45,568 nucleotides of DNA from CAYFJV01 sp964460605 (GTDB lineage: Archaea > Nanobdellota > Nanobdellia > Woesearchaeales > GW2011-AR9), in assembly GCA_964460605.1 (NCBI GenBank), contig CAYWPT010000003.1:1-45568 (forward strand), in the 5' to 3' direction. How positions within the stretch are numbered: position 1 is the stretch's first letter; every line of letters starts with the position of its first letter. Below the pieces are notes generated by a model. That model had not been told where the DNA came from and did no database searches. It saw only the letters and a list, made by a program, of their open reading frames with translations. A program made the position numbers and the translations under genes. Of the stretch, positions 40,861-45,568 are shown piece after piece.

Positions 40861-41880
40861 TTAATTATTTTCTTTAAAGCAAAGTCTCAATTCATCTGCA
40901 TCTGCTAAAATTTGAGAGACATAACTATCATCATGATTATAATTAAATAAAGCTGTGTCAACATCAGCGATACTATATTCTTTCCTTAAATTTAATTGAG
41001 TAAACAAATCAACACTTCTTAGCCAACCTTGATTAACCAAAGTTGGATCAATCTCATACCAAAGGATTTTACCTTGAGAATTCTTTTTAGGAGTTAGTTC
41101 CAAATTAGTTAAATCATCCCAAGTGTCTTTTAGTACTAATCTTAAATCTTTATTTGCATCTTCTTGTTCTAAAAGTAGCTCAGATTTTCTTTCTTTAATT
41201 TCTTTAATCCTTTCTCTGTGTGTGTACCAAGGAGAGTTTTCATTATCTAAAAGATTTTGGAACTCTCTTTCTAAGCTAGAATATTCAATAATTCTTTCTT
41301 TTGTTTTAGCCTTATATTTTTTTGTTGAGAATCCTTCAATGATAGCATCAACTTCATTAAAAATTTCTTGAGGAAGCTGAGCAAAAGCTTTTTCATATCC
41401 TTTAAAATTAGCTTCTCTTTCAATTTTCCAGTCAACTAAACTTCCAACTTTAGTCCTTCCCTCTTCATCAAATCCGCCTGGGACTTCCAATAACGAATAC
41501 ATAGTATCTAAAAAAGCGATTTCTGTTAATTGACCTCTCCCATAAGCATGAGCAGTAGAAACCAAATAAGGGTTAAACCTACTCTCAGTATATAATTGAG
41601 CTGCTATAATCTCATTAGGGACAGCACTTAGTTCATAAGAATCTAAAACTTTAAGGTTTCCTAACACTGTTTTTACCAAATCTTCACTTTCAGAATTTTC
41701 TTGGACTAGTTAATCTAAACATGATTCTACAGTTCTTTCTTCTTGAAAGTTATTTTCTTGAAAACTAATTTGAGGCAAAATACCCTCATTTTTTTTATAT
41801 GAACTAAAAGATGAAGCACTAGTTAAAGCTAACATTGCTGGTCCGACTATATAAAATAATTTTTTTGGATCTATTTCCAT
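40861..41880 (-). pseudogene. Lytic-transglycosylase-like (SLT fold) secreted protein interrupted by one in-frame stop
   Basis: An ATG at 41880 opens a 56-codon frame with a membrane or signal segment (KLFYIVGPAMLALTSASSF). A single TAA at 41712-41710 then interrupts; beyond it the same frame continues for about 280 codons. The later part has EIIAAQLYTESRFNPYLVS followed by HAYGRGQLTEIAF, the SLT/lysozyme-like motif ES..N....S..GA.G..QL with catalytic Glu at about 99 of the joined protein. A charged helical insert follows. One base change of the stop would restore the gene. Leaderless: TATA-like box at 41907-41914. Confidence 0.65.
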
Positions 41881-41973
41881 TTACTACTTGTTGGTGACTA
41901 ACTTAGTTTATAAAGCTTTTGCTTGAAAATTTAATTTTTCAAAATAAGCCCATTTAAGCTTAGAATACAAGAA

Positions 41974-42005
41974 TTTATAAAGAAATGAGCTCTTTATTTA
42001 GCCTA
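41974..42005 (+). promoter_or_regulatory. TATA promoter of aspS, leaderless
   Basis: The box tttataaa (41974-41981) lies about 28 bases before the aspS ATG, and no SD precedes that ATG. Confidence 0.55.
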
Positions 42006-43321
42006 TGTTAAGGACACATAATTGTGGAGAATTGAGTAAGAAAAATGCTGGAGAAGAAGTAACTCTAGCAGGATGGGTTGACAGCGTAAGAGTAAGTGGT
42101 AAGATTGGTTTTTTAGATTTAAGAGACAGATACGGTAAAACTCAAGTTTTCTTGAAAGGAGATCTTTCCCAAAAAGCTACAGAACTCAACAAAGAAGATG
42201 TTGTTCTTATCAAAGGTAAAGTTAATGCTAGACCTGAAAACCAAGTAAAAGGTACAGGCATTGGTGAAATTGAATTAGGAGCTAGTGAAATTGAAGTTAT
42301 TAACCCTTCAGAGACTCCTTTACCAATTGAGATTATAGAAGATACTACCACAAAAATTGATAAACGTCTTGATTACAGATTTTTAGATTTAAGAAGAGAG
42401 CGTATTAAAGCTATCTTCAAAGTACGGTCACAAATTTATGCAAGCACCGTAGCATTTTTTATCAAAGAAGGTTTTGTAAATATTCAAACACCAAAATTAA
42501 CTGCTTCCGGGGTTGAATCTGGTGCTGAAGAATTCAAAATCCCTTATTTTGGTAAACAAGCCGCTCTTGCACAAAGCCCACAAGTATACAAACAAATGTT
42601 TGTTGTATCTGGGTTAGAAAAAGTGTTTGAGATTGGAACTGTTTTTAGAGCTGAGAATTCTCATACTACTAGACATCTTACTGAATTTACTGGTGTTGAT
42701 ATGGAGATGGGTTTTATAAAAGATGAAAATGACATTATGGATGTTCTTGAAAAATACTTCAGATTCTTAGTTGCTGAAGTAAAAAAGCTTTGTGCTGAAG
42801 AGCTAAAGTTGCTTGAAGTCGATTTAGCTGATGTTAAAGAGATTCCAAGAATCACATTGGATGAAGCGAGAAAAATGCTTGCTGAAAAAGGCAAGGTTAT
42901 CCCTGAAGATGATGATTTTGATCACGAAGGAGAAATGATGTTTGGGAAAATAATTAAGGAAAAAACAGGAAGCGATTTTGTATTTGTTACCAAATACCCT
43001 TGGTCAGTGCGTCCTTTTTATCATATGAGACCTGAGGGTGAAGAAAACTTGACCAAATCATTTGATTTGATCTTTAGAGGCGTTGAAATATCAACTGGAG
43101 CTCAGCGTGAACACAGACTTAATGTGCTTGAGAAACAATGTACAGAGAAAGGCCTCGATTTATCAAAAATGGACTTTTATAGAAATATATTTAGGTATGG
43201 ATGTCCTCCACATGGTGGTGCAGGCTTAGGATTAGATAGGATCTGTTCACGTTTACTTAACTTAGAAAATGTTCGTGAAGCAATTTTACTTCCAAGAGAC
43301 CCAGACAGGTTAACTCCTTAA
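42005..43321 (+). CDS. aspS: Aspartyl-tRNA synthetase (archaeal AspRS, specificity uncertain)
   Basis: This 438-residue class II synthetase has an N-terminal OB domain (about 1-105), then motif 1 near VAFFIKEGFVNIQTP, motif 2 as FRAENSHTTRHLTEFTGVDM and motif 3 as GAGLGLDRICSRLLNL. The length is that of archaeal AspRS. At the place of a tryptophan that makes some archaeal AspRS specific for tRNA-Asp (position 26), this protein has Asp26, and the following loop is bacterial-like, so it could be the non-discriminating form that also charges tRNA-Asn. No Asn-tRNA amidotransferase gene is in view. Confidence 0.93.
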   Translation: MLRTHNCGELSKKNAGEEVTLAGWVDSVRVSGKIGFLDLRDRYGKTQVFLKGDLSQKATELNKEDVVLIKGKVNARPENQVKGTGIGEIELGASEIEVINPSETPLPIEIIEDTTTKIDKRLDYRFLDLRRERIKAIFKVRSQIYASTVAFFIKEGFVNIQTPKLTASGVESGAEEFKIPYFGKQAALAQSPQVYKQMFVVSGLEKVFEIGTVFRAENSHTTRHLTEFTGVDMEMGFIKDENDIMDVLEKYFRFLVAEVKKLCAEELKLLEVDLADVKEIPRITLDEARKMLAEKGKVIPEDDDFDHEGEMMFGKIIKEKTGSDFVFVTKYPWSVRPFYHMRPEGEENLTKSFDLIFRGVEISTGAQREHRLNVLEKQCTEKGLDLSKMDFYRNIFRYGCPPHGGAGLGLDRICSRLLNLENVREAILLPRDPDRLTP

Positions 43322-43333
43322 GCAAATTATAAA

Positions 43334-43864
43334 ATGGCAGAAAAGAAAGCATTAATGGTTATAGCAAACAAAGGATACCAAGACTTTGAATATGAAAGGC
43401 CTAGAGCTATGCTTGAAGGAGCAGGGTTTAAAGTGATTACAACTGCAAAAAAGCTTGGAGAATCTGAAGGAAGCCTTGGTGGAAGCACTGAAGTAGACTT
43501 AGTTTTTGGAGATGTTGATATTTTAGATTATCAAGTTGTAATTTTTGTTGGTGGTCCTGGTGCTAGTGAACTTATTGAAGATGTGGGTGCGCACATGATT
43601 GCTCGTGATGCTGATGATGAAGATATGATTTTAGGAGCAATTTGTATTGCACCATTAATTCTTGCGCATGCTGGGGTTTTAGATGGTAAGAAAGCTACTG
43701 TTTGGAGCGAAGATAAAAAAGCAGTAAAAAGGTTGAAAGAATCTGGTGCAGAAGTTCTTGATAAGGAAGTTGTAGTTGATGGGCAAACTATCACCGCACG
43801 TAATTCAGAAGCTGCAGACGATTTTAGTAGAGCAATTCTAGAAGCCTTAAAAGATGAATTTTAA
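43334..43864 (+). CDS. DJ-1/PfpI family protein
   Basis: This 176-residue protein has the DJ-1 fold: KALMVIANKGYQDFEYERPR, LDYQVVIFVGGPGASELIED, and the nucleophile elbow GAICIAPLILAHAGVL with Cys104. DGKKATVWSEDKKAVKRLKE and TITARNSEAADDFSRAILEA follow. PfpI/DJ-1 relatives act as stress proteases or glyoxal/methylglyoxal-handling enzymes; which one applies here cannot be told. It follows aspS by 12 bases and is likely cotranscribed. Confidence 0.88.
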   Translation: MAEKKALMVIANKGYQDFEYERPRAMLEGAGFKVITTAKKLGESEGSLGGSTEVDLVFGDVDILDYQVVIFVGGPGASELIEDVGAHMIARDADDEDMILGAICIAPLILAHAGVLDGKKATVWSEDKKAVKRLKESGAEVLDKEVVVDGQTITARNSEAADDFSRAILEALKDEF

Positions 43865-43881
43865 AAAATTGTTTAAATTCT

Positions 43882-45568
43882 TTATTTCATTAAATGATCA
43901 ATCTTTTTCTCAGACCAGTTTTCTTCTAATAATCTTTTCTTAATTTGACTATCAGTAAAACCCTGCATCCTTGTCTCTTCAATATAACCTTTTAATCCTT
44001 TATCCTTTTTAGTTTTGATAAAGACAAATGCTCCAGCTAAAATACCTAATGCTACTAGAAGAATAATTCCTATTGTCAAATATAATGTACCCGCATTATC
44101 ATCAGAGCTTGGTTCTTGGGTTGTTCCAGCAGAACTTTCTTGCTTACAAGATAAACTTACACTATCACAACCGTTACTACATGAGCTCACAGTAGTCCAT
44201 TCACTACCATCTAAGCTACATCTTTGTAAGCTTGATCCTAGACATCTTTTACTATTAGCTGTGCACACTGAAGCTGCTAAATCAGTCTCGCTTGTTGTGC
44301 TAGCTTCAACACAAGATTGTCTCTCGCTTGGTTTTGAAATAGTAATTACTCTATCTATTAAACCACTAACCAACTTAGCATCACAATCATCACTCCTAGC
44401 ACATACCCTTTCTTTTAATCCACTTGAACACACTGAGTAATCCGTACAAGACCAGCTTTGTGTACAAGTAACTTCAGTATCACTTACAATAACCTCATCA
44501 GGAATAACAATACCCAAAATGTCCCTAATATCTTCTAATAAATCATCTAAGTCATCTTCTAAATTTTTAAGTCTATCTCTTAAATCATCTTCTTCTTGTC
44601 TTGTAATCTCATCATCTTTTTCTGCATCTTTAATTTCTTCATCTAAATCATCAAGATCACTTAACTCATCTTGTACTTCATCGAGAAGATCATCTAAATC
44701 GTTTTCAATCTCTAATAACTCATCTTCAGCATCTTCAATATCATTATCATCAGCATCTGCTATTGCTTCATCAAGATCTTCAGTAGCATCTTCAAAGTTA
44801 TCTTCTAATTCTAGAAACTCTTCTTCTAGCTCATCTGAAATATTTTCTAAATCTGAAACTGAATTGTTAAAAATCATAAATTGAGTTGGAACATCACAAA
44901 TCCCATCACCATCTGCATCCCCTAAAGAATCATCACCAGTACAAAGGTCTACATCATCTGCAATACCATCACCGTCTGTATCAATGATAGCATCATCACA
45001 AACATCCCCAATCCCATCACCATCAGTATCTTCTTGATCAATATTAGCAACATCAGGACAATTATCACCATCATTAGTTCTAATTCCATCACCATCAGGG
45101 TCTTGTAGAATTGCAAGAGCAGCTAAATCTACATGTAAACTTGTTAAACTTACAATTCCTTGATTCATCTTAACAGCCAAGTCTAAGTCTGCATCTTCAG
45201 TATTAAGGTGTAAAGCTGTTAAGTCATTTGTTTTTAATAAAAGATCTTGAGCTAAAATTTGAGATTCATTTTCAATTACAAATGAAAAATAATCCTCATT
45301 TAATTCATTAAAAGTAATAGTATAATTACTTTCATTTTCACCATCATCTTGTACTGATAAAGAAAAAGGTACTTCAAAAGGTTCTGCCTCAATTGTAAAA
45401 TCAAATGAGCCAATTTCAGTTAAATTTGTATTATCTGGAACTGTAACAACAATTGTTGTTGCTTGGCCCACGTTTTTTAAGTTGCCTGCAAATATAACTA
45501 ATAAAGCGATAATTAAAGCAGTAACTAAAAGAACCACATACATTTTTTGTGAATGTTCTTTGTTAGGA
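43882..45568 (-). CDS. Large surface protein with calcium-type repeats and acidic coiled coil (5' end off the window)
   Basis: The frame stays open past its first ATG (45543) to the window edge, so the start is probably outside. Seen in order: an N-terminal anchor (YVVLLVTALIIALLVIFAG), a beta domain, DxDxDG thrombospondin-type-3-like repeats (DGDGIRTNDGDNCPD; DTDGDGIGDVCDD; DTDGDGIADDVD; DADGDGICD), a long acidic coiled coil of about 110 residues (EELEEEFLELEDNFEDATED), cysteine-rich parts (CTQSWSCTDYSVCSSG) like PKD/thrombospondin-type modules, a C-terminal anchor (LYLTIGIILLVALGILAGAF) and a cytoplasmic tail with DSQIKKRLLEENWSEKKI. It may be an adhesin or cell-surface stalk. Confidence 0.65.
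   Translation of the reverse strand, partial: PNKEHSQKMYVVLLVTALIIALLVIFAGNLKNVGQATTIVVTVPDNTNLTEIGSFDFTIEAEPFEVPFSLSVQDDGENESNYTITFNELNEDYFSFVIENESQILAQDLLLKTNDLTALHLNTEDADLDLAVKMNQGIVSLTSLHVDLAALAILQDPDGDGIRTNDGDNCPDVANIDQEDTDGDGIGDVCDDAIIDTDGDGIADDVDLCTGDDSLGDADGDGICDVPTQFMIFNNSVSDLENISDELEEEFLELEDNFEDATEDLDEAIADADDNDIEDAEDELLEIENDLDDLLDEVQDELSDLDDLDEEIKDAEKDDEITRQEEDDLRDRLKNLEDDLDDLLEDIRDILGIVIPDEVIVSDTEVTCTQSWSCTDYSVCSSGLKERVCARSDDCDAKLVSGLIDRVITISKPSERQSCVEASTTSETDLAASVCTANSKRCLGSSLQRCSLDGSEWTTVSSCSNGCDSVSLSCKQESSAGTTQEPSSDDNAGTLYLTIGIILLVALGILAGAFVFIKTKKDKGLKGYIEETRMQGFTDSQIKKRLLEENWSEKKIDHLMK

Noticed and set aside
42142..42351. Antisense frame in aspS and similar shadows in other large genes
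   Set aside because: No homology to known proteins and fully inside well-supported genes.
44519..44884. Serine-rich plus-strand frame
   Set aside because: It is the antisense of the acidic coiled coil (GAT/GAA codons read backwards) and has no start signals.
1..45568. tRNA, rRNA or CRISPR arrays
   Set aside because: I looked for T-loop (GTTCNANNC) plus acceptor pairing and for regularly spaced direct repeats and found none.

Overview
The window is low-GC archaeal DNA. It carries an archaeal exosome superoperon (Rrp4, Rrp41, Rrp42), a proteasome alpha subunit, SBDS, RNase P Pop5, RpoK, the RFC large subunit, Cbf5, archaeal ribosomal proteins (S19e, L39e, L31e, S3Ae), a TrmB-type regulator and archaeal AMP phosphorylase. 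Most isolated genes have a TATA box about 26-30 bases before the start codon, so their mRNAs are probably leaderless. Operon-internal genes use GGTGA-type Shine-Dalgarno (SD) sites. The gene content and the many short, unrecognised membrane and surface proteins suggest a DPANN archaeon (Woesearchaeota or Pacearchaeota-like), probably a metagenome-assembled scaffold because it has two 10-N gaps. The lineage is inferred from content, not from a tree.

Layout. 1-2924: partial HAD protein, pth2 broken by a gap and a foreign fragment, a homing-endonuclease-like scrap, a membrane protein with a TrmB regulator, and DUF357. 2942-10696 (minus strand): rfcL, glyS, rnp2, psmA, SBDS, rrp4, rrp41, rrp42 and rpoK, an RNA processing and turnover superoperon. 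10788-19912: IMP dehydrogenase-like, valS, a zinc-ribbon protein, small membrane proteins, AMP phosphorylase and a sugar-nucleotidyltransferase. 19975-26097: HAD, YvcK/CofD-like protein, S19e-L39e-L31e, a possible zinc phospholipase-like protein, Cbf5, a phosphoesterase and S3Ae. 26194-34586: an accessory region with sugar-modifying enzymes, a toxin-antitoxin pair, a NagZ-like GH3, a frameshifted patatin, a glutaredoxin and a cupredoxin-like protein. 34716-45568: a CARDB protein with a MacB-type ABC exporter, a DsbA-cupredoxin fusion, a broken lytic transglycosylase-like gene, aspS, DJ-1 and a large calcium-repeat surface protein.

The most unusual feature is a repeated leader architecture found six times, before rnp2, psmA, SBDS, rrp4, rrp42 and the nucleotidyltransferase. 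Each copy is a pair of tandem A/T-rich hairpins. The second hairpin holds the SD of the downstream gene, and the pair sits inside a tiny open reading frame. In four of the six copies that frame is exactly 19 codons plus stop, and in five of six its stop lies within one base of, or overlaps, the downstream start codon. This looks like a recurrent translational-coupling or attenuation device.

Other points: about 110 bases of what looks like bacterial penicillin-binding-protein sequence sit beside the first gap inside pth2, as an apparent assembly chimera. Two enzymes of peptidoglycan-active families (NagZ-like GH3 and an SLT-type lysozyme fold with one in-frame stop) occur in an archaeal genome. 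A C39-like protease relative has lost its catalytic cysteine.
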